Below are positions 43,317 through 57,100 of a DNA stretch of 64,000 bases, in pieces. Each line of letters starts with the position of its first letter. Position 1 is the first letter of the stretch. The notes beneath the pieces were generated by a model. The model was not told where the DNA came from. It did no database searches and was given only the letters and a program-made list of their open reading frames with translations. The translations under genes and the position numbers were made by a program. The stretch lies in NCBI GenBank assembly GCA_028023455.1, contig JAQFVV010012418.1, positions 6,441,244 to 6,505,243 on the forward strand, in the 5' to 3' direction. This stretch comes from Epiperipatus broadwayi. Lineage: Eukaryota; Onychophora; Udeonychophora; Euonychophora; Peripatidae.

Positions 43317-45696
43317 GTAAGTTATGAGATATTATTGTGTATCCATTTATATCCATGATTGACTTGTATTGTAGTGTAAAATAAATTCATCTTATCCACA
43401 AACATTAATGCAATAATGTAACATCTTCATCTTTAAATTGATATCAAAATTTTAAATTTTTATCAAGCAAGTTATGCCACTATGATTGATCAATAAATCC
43501 AAGCAGTTCACAAATACACAACAGTTTTGAAATTATTAAAATATGAATGTTTTATAAACTCAATTGTAAAGTTGATAATATAATAATTGATTCTAAATAT
43601 ATAAATTATATACATCTTGTGATATGATCTTAAAATAATTTATTGAGGTGAATTTTAAATCTCTCTTTATTATTATTTATATATACAAAATTACTTTTTT
43701 ATTACACAAATACTTTCATGAGACTTCTTATTTTTATTATTTTCAAATCTTTAGACAAACTTCTTTATTTTTTTAATTTCAATATGATTAACGATCAGTC
43801 ATTCTAATTAAACAATCATGTGGTTAGTTACTCAGGGGGTCATATAATATTCAAGAATTTTCAGTTATAAAGTTCATTATTCCACTATTAAGTACACAAT
43901 TAAACATCTGTAATTAATTTGCTGCTAATTTTTACTTTATCACTAATATTTGTTTCAAAAATATTTTTTTAATTTTGATAAATAATTATAAAGAAATCTA
44001 AGACCTTATAATAGTCAGTCTCCTTTATGATCTTATAAAAAAATTTCTGAATTTGAATTGCATAGTTATTAAATAATATATAATAAATTATATATATTAT
44101 TAATATAGTAATGTTTTTTTTAACTTGAAATTATTAAAAAGCACCCTGATTTGTAAAAATGCATATTTATGAAGCATATTAACTTTTTTTTTAGGGATTA
44201 AGATTCATAAAATTATTTTAATGGATTTAAAAGATCATATATTATAATGATTACTAATTGCATATTTAGATTCAATTATTACAATGCACTTTATGTTTAC
44301 ATAATATAGAATTTATGTTAGAAAAACATTGAACTTAGATATGTTTGTTGAATGAATCATGGCATATGTTTTTAATAATTCTAAATATTCAATAGAAATA
44401 TTTGAAAAGTGTGATCATTATCATTTAAAAAAAACATAGGTGAATAATATAGGTTAAGTTTTAATGCTGTAATCACTAGGTGAAATTACAGTAAAAGTCA
44501 CGATTATAAAGACATGGGATAATAAACTTTCCTCTTAACATAAAGATGACATATGCAGACACATTAATTATATCATCAAAATAGAAAAATAAAACATGAA
44601 GATAGAGAAAATTGTTACAGATGGCAAAATAAAAATCTCATAAATCTTGCTTACATCAAAAGTGTACTACGGATTTTATTAAAAAACAGAATTTTTGAAT
44701 TTAACATAATGGTTGAATTACATTTTAAAAAGTAAATTGAAGTAATAAATTAACTGTTTTATAAAATACCTCATCAGAAGAACATTAAATGGGGAAGTAT
44801 TTGTCAGTTAAAAAGAAAAACAGGAATATATTTTAGGTAGAGTTTATTATAAAAGATTTAAATGGAAGAAAGCAAGAGTGATTTATTTAAGTTATTGCTT
44901 GCAGTCTCCTATGATAGAAAGTATTACCTTTTCAATACAAATGGCTTCAAATTATTGCAGACAGATCATTTAGCTTTCAAGAATATAAAAGGATAATTTG
45001 TTTCTAAATACACATAAAAGATAGTACTTTACACATGATGTTGGCATTCAGGTGTCACTTGCTCTCTTCAGTTATTAGTCCTATGGTAAATAAATAAATA
45101 ATTCTCATGCAAATGTGAGAATATATAAAAACATATTATAAAAAAAGTTTGATGACAGAAATTAGATGGTTATTTTAATTATTGTAAAAAAAAATAAATG
45201 CAATAAAATATTAATATTTGTTATTAATTAATTTAACAGTAAATCTACTTAATTCTCCAGCTCACACAGTAAGCCAAGGCCAGTTCCCTATCCACTCTAG
45301 AGCCATCAATGGTAAGCTTGAGTAATCAGTGATTATATTATTGTAATTGAATCCACATTTTTAGATTGGTTTCTGATTTTTACATTTATCAACAGAATTT
45401 GGATGCAAAGCTTGAAGCAATGTAATCAAGCATCCAGCAATATTTTTTAATGCCATTTTATTATTCAAGTTAGAAATTTGGGGCTGATTTGAATTTCAAA
45501 TATTTATCTTGAATATTAAATTGAAGTTAAAGGCAGTTAGTTGTTAGATGCTTGACTACATTTGACAAAAGTGAAAGCCAGAAACCAGTCTGAAAATGAT
45601 TTAAATGCAATAAAGAATGGTAATCAGTGAGTATTCAAACTTACAATATGTGGCATTAAAGTAATAAACCAGTTTGTAATATTGGTTTTATTTTAG
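43317..45696. other. Intron 7, nothing firmly recognised
   Basis: Mostly plain AT-rich DNA. Near 45255-45300 the - strand reads TGGCTCTAGAGTGGATAGGG, faintly like a tRNA-derived head. The piece GAAAGCCAGAAACCAGTCTG at 45571-45590 resembles the core of the dispersed repeat at 3485 and 7200. Confidence 0.4.
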
Positions 45697-45783
45697 GAAG
45701 AAGTTCGCCTTGCACCCACATCAGGCAATATAGATCTTCTTGAAGGTGGCTTTGATGCCTTAATACAAGCTATGGAGTGTGAG
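45697..45783 (+). CDS. Integrin beta exon 8 (beta-I domain, SyMBS residues)
   Basis: These are 29 complete codons between ATTTTAG and GAG/GTAGGA. The peptide contains SGNIDLLEGGFDALIQAMEC, the conserved S-x-N-x-D-x-P-E-G-G-F-D block. N231, D233 and E236 of the synergistic metal site are kept, but the usual proline before E is leucine (L235). In known structures that residue contributes a backbone carbonyl, so the change may be tolerated. No exon matching the next conserved block was found before 64000. Confidence 0.95.
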
Positions 45784-48700
45784 GTAGGACTCTACTAAAC
45801 TTGTTACTTATTAACTATATTATATATATATATAGTATTTATTTATAATTATTATGATAAAATAGTATGCCTTGTGGCATATACCTGATTACCCATGCCA
45901 AATTATAGTTTCAATATGGTATTTTAATTTTTAAAGTCACAAATAGATCAAGTATTTTTGTTTAAGTAGATGTCCCATAGTCCTCTACATATAGTTATAC
46001 TTAGCTAGAGAAAAAAAATCCTAACTTATCCTGGATTAATCAGATAATTATCAAAGAACTGATAATAAAAATAAAAAGTACTATGTAATATAGTGTTTAT
46101 TATTTATGAAGGAAGTATTATAGTCTACAGATATTTTATTCATGGTTAGAATTACTATTTTTTAAATATTAAAACAATATAGATAGGGAAAAAAAATTGA
46201 GATTTCTTCAAATAAAAAATCAATATATATACACATTACAAAAAATCTTTCTCTTAGAATTAGTTAAAGGCAGTAGATTATAATTGATATCTCTGCAAAA
46301 ATATTGCATGAATAGTAGGATAATTTCAACGATTGTGAAATAATTTTTTGATAGTTACTAATAAAAAGATGTTAGAATTGATTAATTTATTACTAATATT
46401 TATGAAAAAAATTATTCTATTACACTAAAACAAAACTAGCAAATTCTTAAAATAAATATTAAATAATACGTTAAAGATTCCGCGAGTCTTTAATTAATAA
46501 ATTCGAGAAATAAATCCATAATTCAAATCCAATTAGAAAATAGAACGAAATTAATAAAAAAACAAATTAATTTAAATTTCAAAAACTCTATAAAATTGGT
46601 AAACTATATGAAATCAATAACATAATTTGCAGCAAAACAAGCAAATTATATTAATTTTAAAAAAATATAAGATGTTTAAAATATTATAGCAGCAGTTTGC
46701 TATTTCTAAAATTATATTATTTAGCTGACGTTTCAGCAGTAGTTTTTAATACAGTAATCAAGTCCTACTGAGTTTTCTAAATCCATGATGAATTTTAAAA
46801 AAAAAAGTTAGTAACCTTATCAGAATGTCTAATTAAATTTTCCAGATGAGTTGTGCAGCCTTTTTATATATATATATAATCTGATAATCTCAGAATCTGA
46901 CTTGAGTGAATGGGAAAAAAACTTTTCTAGAATCAATATTTACCTGTAAATAGATCCTGTTTATTCTAAAGATCATCATATTCTTCATAAGTTAAAACAA
47001 TTCTTCAAAACTTTTGATTAGCAAACTATGAGTAAAAGCAAATTGAAGACGATGCTCAACAGATAAATTACCAAAGTGAAGAATTACACCAATAAAACTG
47101 AAGTAAAATTCTTGAATATTCAGAAGAAAAAAAGTATACATTATTACTATTAAAATCTAATTACACACACATATATATATATATATTATAATGGGATGGG
47201 GTATTTTGGACTGAATGTGAGGTGGTGGAAAAAACATTGTCAAATCCCAAGTTACAATATTTCAATTAAAATTCATTTAAATAATGAGATAAAATACCAA
47301 AGTAATAAAGTAAGATATTTTTTAAAGTATTAAAGCAAGATATATTAAAATAATATTGAATATCACAAAATTCAAATTATTATATTGATTACAGTACTTC
47401 TTAACAGGTTTACATACATCACATATATAGATATGCACACAGATACACGTTTATAGTATACAATGAATATGTTTCAATGTGTTGATTAACATAAAAACAA
47501 AATTCAATTTATTACATTGTGGTTTACATATATAGTTTACTAGATTTACTTAAAATGCATATATATATTGTGCCCTTTTGTATGGGTCTCCATAAATTGT
47601 TGTATCAATCTATCTAAAAAATTTTAAATTTAAGATGTATTTAGCTATATGATTTTAATTTTGTTGATAACAATCTTTTTAAAAGTGTAATTAAAGTAAT
47701 TCATGAGTATTTGATATGTGAAAATTGTGCTGATGTTTGAGAGAGACATTTCAATGGGAATGATAATAGTATATGGTTGGGGAAAACTGGCCATAAACAA
47801 TAATGCATTAATAAATTTAATAAATAAATGTTTAAAGTTAAAGTTTTAAAAGACGAGTTAAAATTAAATGCATATATTTACTGTTGATAAAAGTTAATAT
47901 TTAATAAATGAATATAAATATTTTAATTATTAGTAATACATAATAGAAGAATTAATGTTGGATTTTAATAATATCGAATTATTATTTTAAAGTTGTTATA
48001 AGATATTATTTATTTTAAAAAAATATTTATTTTTAAAAAAATGTATTGTTAGTTTATTTTTAGATTATTACAAGCGTCTGTAGCTCTGTTGTAAAAAAAA
48101 AAAACAGATGTTAATTAAAATACGTACACACATGCTTGGGAGTATTTTAGTAAAGTTGCAAAACCATTTTAAAAATTCTGTTATAAAATTTATAAATATT
48201 ATTTTGGCTATCATGAGATAAAAGTAAAGATAATTAATGTGAAATATTAAATCTGATTTTTAAAATACTGTTTAAAAAAACATAATGAATAAAAATAGAC
48301 TTAGTTTATTTATAAAAATAATTTTATAAAAGTTAAACGTAAAAGTTAAGTAAGAAAGAATATTTTAAAAAAATGTTTAATAGATTTAAATAAATGATGA
48401 ATATTAATTTAAGAATTTAATAATGTGATAAATAATAAATATTAAAAGTCATTATTTATTTTTAATTCTGTCTTGTTGGTGAAATATGTAAATAAGCTAG
48501 TAAGTCAATTGTTTAATTCACCAATCAAGTGGGAGTTTTCTTCCGGTATAAAACCAAGGTTCAATTGTTAGGAGGTGACTTGTGATTGAATTTCTTAAAG
48601 TAAAGAGTGCTATTAAAAATAGCTAAGTGATTATAGACGCTCTAAAAATCATTTTTTAAAATTATTAGAGAGTATTTTAAAAATAATTTATAAAAGTTAC

Positions 48701-51700
48701 AGATGAACATGCAGTGTTAATTTGTTATAGTTCCCTATTGATCGTTTCCTATTAATGCTCAATTTACTATCAAATAATCATGAGGACATCATATAAGTAT
48801 AAAATGTGTTGGAGACTTCATACTGAAAATTTATCAAACGCTGGATTGACTAGCAGAGTTATTAGATGCCTAACGGTAATACGTTGGACTTTGTATAAAT
48901 TTAAAAGCTAATGTAATTAATTTTTATAAAATAGATATTTGAAAAATGAGAAATATTTTTTTATGAAGCAAGTATTTTTAAATTCTAAATTTAAATATAT
49001 ATCTTGGTAAAGATATAATATATAACAGTAATTGTATAAATATTTGCCTTGTTAAGTCTTTATGGTTTAAAAGACTAAATTCTGACAATTTTAAAAGGCA
49101 AATAATTGGAGATTTAATAAGTAAAGAAACACTTATAAGTAAAAATTATTGAACTATTAAAGTCTAAACGCTGGTCGTATAGAAGACTTTAAAAGTAATC
49201 TTACCTAAATATCTGTTACGGAATGCGCAAATCAACTCTACATGGATATCCAAATCAATTAAAAAATAATTAAATCAGAACTTTGTAAATTATAGACTAA
49301 TTCTAAAAATAATAACTTTTAAATAATATTTTTTTTTTAAAAAGAAGTGAACCTGGATCCATAAACTATTTTAATTTTATTTTGTTTATAATGGAATTGA
49401 CTTTGACTTTTCTTTATTTTTAAAAAAAAAGAACGTTTTCATTTATTCCATAAAAACTTTTAAAGAACACGTGATGTACCGGAAAAGGAAGTAATGTTTA
49501 GTGAAAATTTGTGCCTAGGAAAAAGAACATTATAACTGGAAAGAAGACACCGTTGAATATTATGTAATATATTTATTTATTGACTAACATAAATATTTAA
49601 TTAAGTATTGATTTATTAAAGATAGGAAAGGTACATTTACATTTTTTTTTTAAAAATAATAACTAAATACTAATATAACTTTTATTGCATAAAGTTTATT
49701 TTATAATTATACAACACGTAATTTTTTAAAGAATAATTGTTGAGTGTGAATGTGAAATTATTTTGTAAAACTGGAATCCTGGAGGACATCGTGACGGACT
49801 GTACATTGAAGTATTATTTATGGTAAAATTGTGTAATAATGATAATAATTTGATGTATTTACTATGTTTTCTTTAGATCAACCAAATGTTATATGATTAT
49901 TGAATGAATGTATTAATGTTTACATAATATACACGTACAAGATTAACAATAGCAGTTTTATTTCAATATGCATATTTTAAATTGATATAAATTTAGTATA
50001 ACATAATATGAGAACCTAGAAATAATTATATGATTCTTTCGTGAATATATTTTAATGTTTCTGTTACCATATTAGGAATTAGATTTTATTATACTAGTGT
50101 AAGTTATTTATTTTTTTCTTTTAAAGTTAGTAAGAAGTATATAAGGTCTATATTTTATTTTATTTTTATTAGATGAGTTACGTTAATTTTACATAGAAAT
50201 TTATATTTTTGATTGAAGGCTTATTGTAAATAGATGATGAAGTATATGAGAGTTTGGATCATTATTATTTTTTTGTTTTAAAATTGGTCATTTGTTTTAC
50301 TGAACTTAAATAGGGTTAAAATGACTTTCGTAGGTAGTAGTTTTATAAAGGAATAGGAATTATAAGTAAAGAAAAGTAATGATTTAAAATGGCAAAGAAT
50401 CATAGAATTTTGTTTAACATTATACTTTATAAAAGTTGAAATTATTGAATAATTTTAAAATATTATTTTTTAAAAGTACATATACGTATTGCATATTTTA
50501 ATAAGACAGGTAATATGACATTATATCGGAATGAAATAAACAGTGATAGTCAATAATTGTTGTTATACTACAAAGTTATATCAGTTGATACATTAATTAA
50601 TATTTGACTCATACTGATAATAAATGTAATACAGCCTTATACATTATAATATAAATAACAGTAGGATTTAAGTGAAATAACATTGAAATTACTAAAGTTA
50701 GTTTATTTACATACATGCTACATGAATGATATCTTACATAAAATCTTTTCTTATATTAATTGATAATAAGTAATCTTTATGTAAATTAAAGTCATAAACT
50801 CAATTGAATTTTATTAATAAAACATTTTCTGAAATGTACAAGTTATTTACTTATAGTTATGGAAATAATAAGTGTAAAAATCTTGTATTATTATTGTTCT
50901 TATTTTTTATTTTCTTTAGTTCCATTTAAATGTAAATAGTGTAAATAAATTATTTGTTAAAGTTAATGTAAATAAATTTGTTAAGTGGTTTAAAAGATGT
51001 GTTGAATTCATTATTTTACACCACAGTATTTGACAACAGATAATTTGAATAAACATAATATTTGCACAATATGAATTTATTATTTGAGAAAGAAACACAA
51101 TATTTTCTTAATATAATTTATAGAAATTGTTTGACATTAACATATGATATTACAATGGTCATAAAATAATTATAATGCACAATATAAAAGTATAAGATTA
51201 TTTATTGCCACAAATTGTTGAATTATAAGATTTTGGTTTATTTTAAAATTAAGATACTATATGGAAATGAAAGACATGTATATGATTTACTTATTTTCTT
51301 AATGATTAAAAGTATAATTCAATAGATAAGATTAAGATATACCCTAAAGATTATTATTGTTAGTGATTATTATTAGAATAAGTTAGGTGTATTTAGGTTT
51401 GATATTAAATCCCTTATCATTCCTATTTACATGAATTATTATTACTTTAAGATAATTAGAAGAACCTGAGATCATTTTAATTATATTTCCTTAACAATAG
51501 ATTGAGATTTATTTATCTATTATTATTAAAGATATTTCATTTATAAAAGTCATAAGAGTGCTGTAGAGTTAATAATGAGATAATTAGAAGTAATAGTATT
51601 CTTATGCCATTGAGACGGTGTCTTGGAGAGACATTGACTCAATGTAAATCTGATTACCAATTGTAACTTCACTTCACAGTCTCATGATTTAGTAAATATT

Positions 51701-52364
51701 TATTTAATTAGTACATAATATTAAATTATATTAATTTTTGATAAGTTTGTAATAAATCTGATAAGTTATAACATTATAAAATATATTAAAGATAGTTGTA
51801 CATATTTTAGCCGAGCATAATAATTTGATTGAGCTAGTCAGATTTTAAATTACATCATATATCGAGAAGTGAGGGTACAATATATATATCCACATATCAG
51901 TGGGATATATTAATTTATTTACATAACGTATTTGAATTTATCAAAATAATAGAATTATTAATTTTTATACCACATAATTAACATATGTTTGTAGATGTAG
52001 AAATGTAGGTGCACATTGGGATTTATATCACATTTTGAATTTGTCACAATAATATTATATTTTTCATAATTAATTCAATATTGAATGCATATATAAATAA
52101 AAATATGAATTATGTTATTTAATTTTTTCATAACAGTTGACTTTTTTTTTCTAAAAAAAAAAAATAGTCAATTTTTGGTAGGTAATTGTTGATTGATTAT
52201 CAACATCTTAAAATGTCTTTCTTTTTCTAGTCTAAAAGATTTTTGGAATTTTTTTTTTTTTTTTTCAAAATAAAATTTAAACTAGTATTCTTTTAGATAT
52301 ATATTAGTATCAGATTAATTAATTATAATGTCTTTCTTTAGAATATAGAATCGTCTATTCTTTA
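45784..52364. other. Intron 8 (first part), long low-complexity DNA
   Basis: No coding frame of note. TA tracts lie at 46865-46880 and 47170-47188. CTTCCGGTATAAAACCAAGG at 48540-48559 looks like a TATA-box promoter and may come from an old LTR, but no matching second copy, primer site or coding body was found. The next integrin exon, expected to encode a G-W-R block, was not detected here. Confidence 0.4.
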
Positions 52365-54110
52365 CCTTTTTATATAAATAGACTTTATTAGTAACAAAAT
52401 ATTTACAAGAATTGGTATAACCGAAATACAGGCCTATTATATACCTGTATTAATATATGTAATATGTAGGGTATATGAGCACAGACTTTCACACTACCCA
52501 TCACTCTACACTTTATCTCATAACACTGATACAATTGAACACATATGTCGAAAAGATAAATAATCACCAATGTACGTATTTCATGCTAAATCAGCGATCA
52601 TCAGGTGGTCCAGATTATCATCTCTACACATATGTGTAGAGATGATAATCTGGACCAACTGATGATCGCTGGTTTAACATGAAATACTAATATTAGTGAT
52701 TAGTTATCTTTTCAACAATATATGTGTTCAAGTGTATCAGTGTTACGAGATAGTGGAGTGGTGGGTAGTGTGAAAGTATATGCTCATATACCCTATATGT
52801 TAAGAATTGGTATATTTACATTAAGTGCTTTTTACATTATTTTTTTTTGTAAAAAATTTGTTTACATTGCTGTTTTTAGAAAACAGTGAATTGGAATGAG
52901 ATGATTTCTGTTATTGCATTAATGAGCAGCTAAGGAATATATTGTTTTGTCATATTTTTTTTGTGACATTACTGGGTATGTATTTTTGAGCATATAGATA
53001 TATGTTATGCCATTCTTTGTTATTTTTTTTTTTAGTACATTGTATTTTTTGTTGTCAAAGATTACAGTACAATGGGCAAGCCATATTGTTCTGAGAGTGT
53101 GAATGGTTACAAAGGCATTGAATTGTTTTAATTTCTTTATATTGTTTATGAACATATTTTTTAAATGAATTGTGTCTTTGTGCAATACAAAGTGATGTAA
53201 GGGTGAAAGGTATCAATATGTCTCAAAGATATGGGATGTATTTTCCGGGAGAACATTGCATAGTATGCAAGTAGGATCTATGTTTAATTAAAAGTGTTTT
53301 AAGATAAATAACTTTGTTGGTATTATATCAAGTAGCAGATTATTCAGGAATTTTAGCCATGAATGAAGCACACATAAATTTTGAATTTTGTCAGTGTTCT
53401 GGCAGTAGATAGTGTTGACCAAAGTTGCCTATCAGGGTAAAGGATTTTTTTTAGACTTTGCATGATAAACCGATTAAAGTATTAATGTTATAATTGTCCA
53501 GTAAATCAGCATGCTCAGTGAAAAAGTGGCTCATATGGAGTAATGGAAAACAGTAGTAGAGGTGGATGAGTTGTCTTTAGGAAGGGGTTAGTAATGGTTA
53601 CAATGTACATCTTAACTCTAATATAGGATGTGAATGATTGTTAAGCTATTAGATTCATTAAGCCCACCCTTGCATATTGGGAAAGAGGCATTTTCGATTG
53701 ATAGAAGTTGTGATGTTGATCCCCATATATACGTTTTTGCAAAAGGTAATCTTAGGTAAAGCATAGACAATTAATGGTTTGAGTATGATTCTAGCAAACA
53801 TTTTCTGATAAATGTCTTCTAATGTAATGAGATACCAATCATTTACTGTTGGATGTGGATTTTTAGAGTTTTTTCTTATACAGAATATTATATTTGTTGA
53901 TAAGTGAAGGATGTGATATTCCTTTGAACAAAGTTGATTATAGTATTTATGTAGAAATGGAGATATAATGTAGTCCATTTGCTTATATATGTTATCTGGA
54001 ATGAGGTCATTTTCTAGCAAGCTAGGGTTGTTCTTTACTTTTTGATTTTTAAATCCAAGCAAAATTATTTGTGTTGGTTTTACTTTTAAAATGTCTCTTT
54101 TTTTAATAAA
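52365..54110 (-). mobile_element. Tx1/L1-like LINE remnant D, 5'-truncated
   Basis: On the - strand the frame at 54062-53658 (LALPKITFCKNVYMGI-like end, then PICKGGLN in another frame) and the piece NIDPTCILCNVLPENTSHIF at 53285-53221 followed by TIHTLRTIWLAHCTVIFDN at 53105 match the distal ORF2 of Tx1-type LINEs: the G-G-L block, the C-x2-C zinc motif and the final helix. The 3' end ACTTTATTAGTAACAAAATA resembles the ends of copies A and C. Several shifts break it. A palindromic element interrupts the 3' untranslated part. Confidence 0.65.
52462..52800. mobile_element. 339-bp near-perfect palindrome (foldback element)
   Basis: The sequence is symmetric about 52631, with CTCTACACATATGTGTAGAG at the centre and ATAGGGTATATGAGC-type ends. 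The arms differ at only scattered positions and there is no coding frame. A 13-bp direct repeat AAGAATTGGTATA flanks the insertion (52407-52419 and 52802-52814); the extra left segment 52420-52461 itself contains a smaller ATACAGG/CCTGTAT inverted repeat. Confidence 0.85.
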
Positions 54111-57100
54111 TAAAAAATAAAATTATTTTATATATCTCTAACTTTTAAAATGTCATTTCAGACCAAAGCAATCATTTAAAAAATATCAGTCTCAATATAT
54201 AATATCACCATCACAAGTCACATTTAACTAATCATAATATCTTTTAATTAAATATAGAAATTTTAAAATGTGTTTTAAATGAATTATTTAAAAACAACTC
54301 ACTTTTGTATATACATTTATGGTGCTTCTTTGCATAGACACAGCAGCATACATATAACTATGTCATCAAGCTGATGGTTTCTCTTGTTGGAGACCATTCC
54401 AGGATCAGGAAGGTATAATCAGTTAAATGTTGACATTGAATCAGTTTCCTTCTGGTTAGGATTGGCAGACTTCAGGAAAGTGATCTAGAACACATTTAAG
54501 CAGGCTAGTGACCACAGAAGTGAGTCTGCTTCATGTGAATCAAAATTCCAGTATATATTCATTGCATTCTTACATCCTCATGGTAGTTTTCTGTATAACT
54601 CTGCTAGCCATCTTTTCTGGCCAGTTCTCTGCTACAGCTTCTAACACATTAGCCAACTCTTTTCAAAAACTACTATCCAAACTAAAAACCAGACTAAAAT
54701 AATCTTTTTATCCAACCCTTTTATATATAATCTTGAATTGGAATGATAAAAACACATTTAATTAAAAACAGTGTTTGTTTTTTTTAATTTTTTTTCAAAA
54801 AGTTCACTAATCCTTTCAAAAACACTAATTAAAAAGCTACATTTGAAAGAAACTTTGAAATTTTACCAAAGGTGTGATCTACATGTTTTTACTTGGAGAA
54901 TTATATACAAGCATTAATTAAAAGATTTCAAAAATAAATCATGCCTGTTTTTTAATTTCAAAATCAAAAAAAAATATTTATTAGAGTTTTTAACTATTTA
55001 TTTCATAATGAAATTTTATTTTACATTCAGAATTATTTAATCTTTTACCTATTTGTTATTATTCCAGAAAATGTAAAAAAAATCTACAAAAATTTATGTC
55101 TGTTTATTTCTACTTTTCCTTTCAACTATATGTATTTGTGTGCACACACTATATTATTGTGTGCTATGCAACAGTTCTATTACAATATGTATATACACAA
55201 ATAAAATGTCTGAATATATATATATATATGTAAGTATATAGACAGCTTTGTGAATCCAGTGATTTATTATTTATTAATCTCATTTTAAATCTATAAATTT
55301 TAAAACCATTTATATTCTATTTTGTATTGTATTTTACAATATTTCTCCAATAAATTTCAACCTTTAGATATGTACTTTGAAATATCAATTCTAGGCATGA
55401 ATTCTGAAAGAAATATGAAAATGTTTTAAACAAAAACAAACAAACAAGTAGCATATGTTTTAGTTCTTATGAATTGTTATCACTTGATAATAAAGATAAT
55501 TTAAAAAGGAAAAAATGTTCATACATCTGTATGTTAATTCAAAACTTGATGAATAAAAAAAACTGAAAACTACTTACTAAACTGGCAATAGGTGAATGCC
55601 TGATTCAATTTAGGTTCACAAAAATGCTTTTATATAGATAGTCCAAGTTATAAATTCAATGTTTTTTTAAAAAATTGAAGGGAAAAATACTATCACACAG
55701 AAAAATTTAATACTAAACTGTCAGATAACATTATAAGGCTTGTTTTTTTTTTAGCAATTCTATTTTTTTAAAGTTTGAAATTTAAAACATTTTTTCTTAA
55801 TATTTTTTTTTGAAGCTGAATAGAACAAATTTATTTATTTGTGAACTTATAACATTTAAAAAATTTGTATAGTGTCTATAGGAATAAAAATACAGAAAAA
55901 ACTGAGTTTTGGCTAAAATAATTTTTTATTTAATTCATTCATTATTAAATGTTTATCATTTTAAATTAAATTTAGAATGTTTCTTTTCTCTTATAAATAT
56001 TAAATAATTACATTTTCTAAATGTAAATAAAAACAACAAATTTTTTTAAGCCTACAAAAATTTAAAATATTGCCCATTGGCCCCTAGTTATATTTTAATC
56101 TGAAAAAAAACATAACATATTAAATCAGTAAATCAAAATTATTTATTAGATCTTAATTAAAAAAATTATTTTTTTATTTTCTGAACAGTCAATATCAAAG
56201 GTATTTATTGTTCATCAATTTATTTCATATTATATATGTATGTACTATAGAGTATCTTTTTTATCATATTGTTCAATGTATGATTTACTTGATTGATTAA
56301 ATATTATTGTTAAACTAATTTAAAGTTTCAGCAAATTTTTTATTATTTTCACACCCTACTTTTATTCACCTGACATCTATTTACATGAAATTACTAAGTC
56401 AATAGCATTTGATAATTATATTGCAATTACTTTTCTAGAATCACAGCAGTATATAAAATAAATGATAATTTCTCAAAGCACATAAAAGATCATTAGTGTT
56501 TATTGTAATCAAATATTAACATTTAATATTTAAACTGAGTTTATGATCCACATCAATGAAGTTTAAATATAATTAAAGCAAATCACTAATTTGTAGCAGA
56601 ATAAAATATATTACTTTTACTAGCTCTATAACTAAATAATATTATGATCTTTATGGCTGTATACTGACTTAAACATTCAGTTTAATCAATAATGATTTAA
56701 AATACATGAACATTTTATTGCAACTACCTTTACTCATCTTCAATAATTATCTTATTTGTACCTTGATCAATCATCAAATCAATTCATACATAATTTTGTT
56801 CTTAATATAACTGTTACTGACAAAATACTTACAATAAACTTCTATTTACTTATTAAATATTTAAGAATGTCAAATAAATTAATTTATTGCTATATAAAAA
56901 TGTATACCTGTTCAGGTAATAAATATTAAATTCAATACAAAGAAAAGAATATGTAATTATACTCTCTTACCTATCCTGTGTTTTGGGTTCTGAACTATTT
57001 TGTAACTGCTTATAATGAATTATGTGGTATAATCAATTAGTGAATACACCTGGGTCTCATTTTATGTGGTATATAGGTTCCTTAAAAAATGCACACCAAA

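Larger units (their letters stand above)
3106..45783 (+). other. Integrin beta subunit gene, 5' part (eight exons, continues past window)
   Basis: This span joins eight GT-AG bounded exons whose phases match at every junction and give about 249 residues. Integrin beta chains pair with an alpha chain at the plasma membrane and bind matrix or cell ligands. The order seen is signal peptide, PSI domain with seven cysteines (residues 27-67), the first hybrid-domain segment, then a beta-I domain with MIDAS residues D136, S138 and S140, ADMIDAS D143 and D144, and a disulfide loop C193-C200. Homology to animal integrin beta chains is clear by eye. The paralogue cannot be named. The rest of the beta-I domain, the EGF repeats, the membrane segment and the tail are not in the window. 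Introns range from 76 bp to 18 kb and hold nearly all the mobile elements listed here. Splicing is inferred from sequence only. Confidence 0.93.

Noticed and set aside
45255-45300. tRNA gene on the - strand
   Set aside because: It has only a partial tRNA-like 5' half, with no box B and no acceptor stem.
47195-47215. Next integrin exon at ATGGGATGGGGTATTTTGGA
   Set aside because: The tryptophan-glycine run is followed at once by a stop, without a proper acceptor or the expected conserved block.
54508-54702. Small membrane protein gene (64 codons)
   Set aside because: It has a hydrophobic middle, but no homologue, splice evidence or codon bias supports it, and the surrounding block looks like a decayed repeat.
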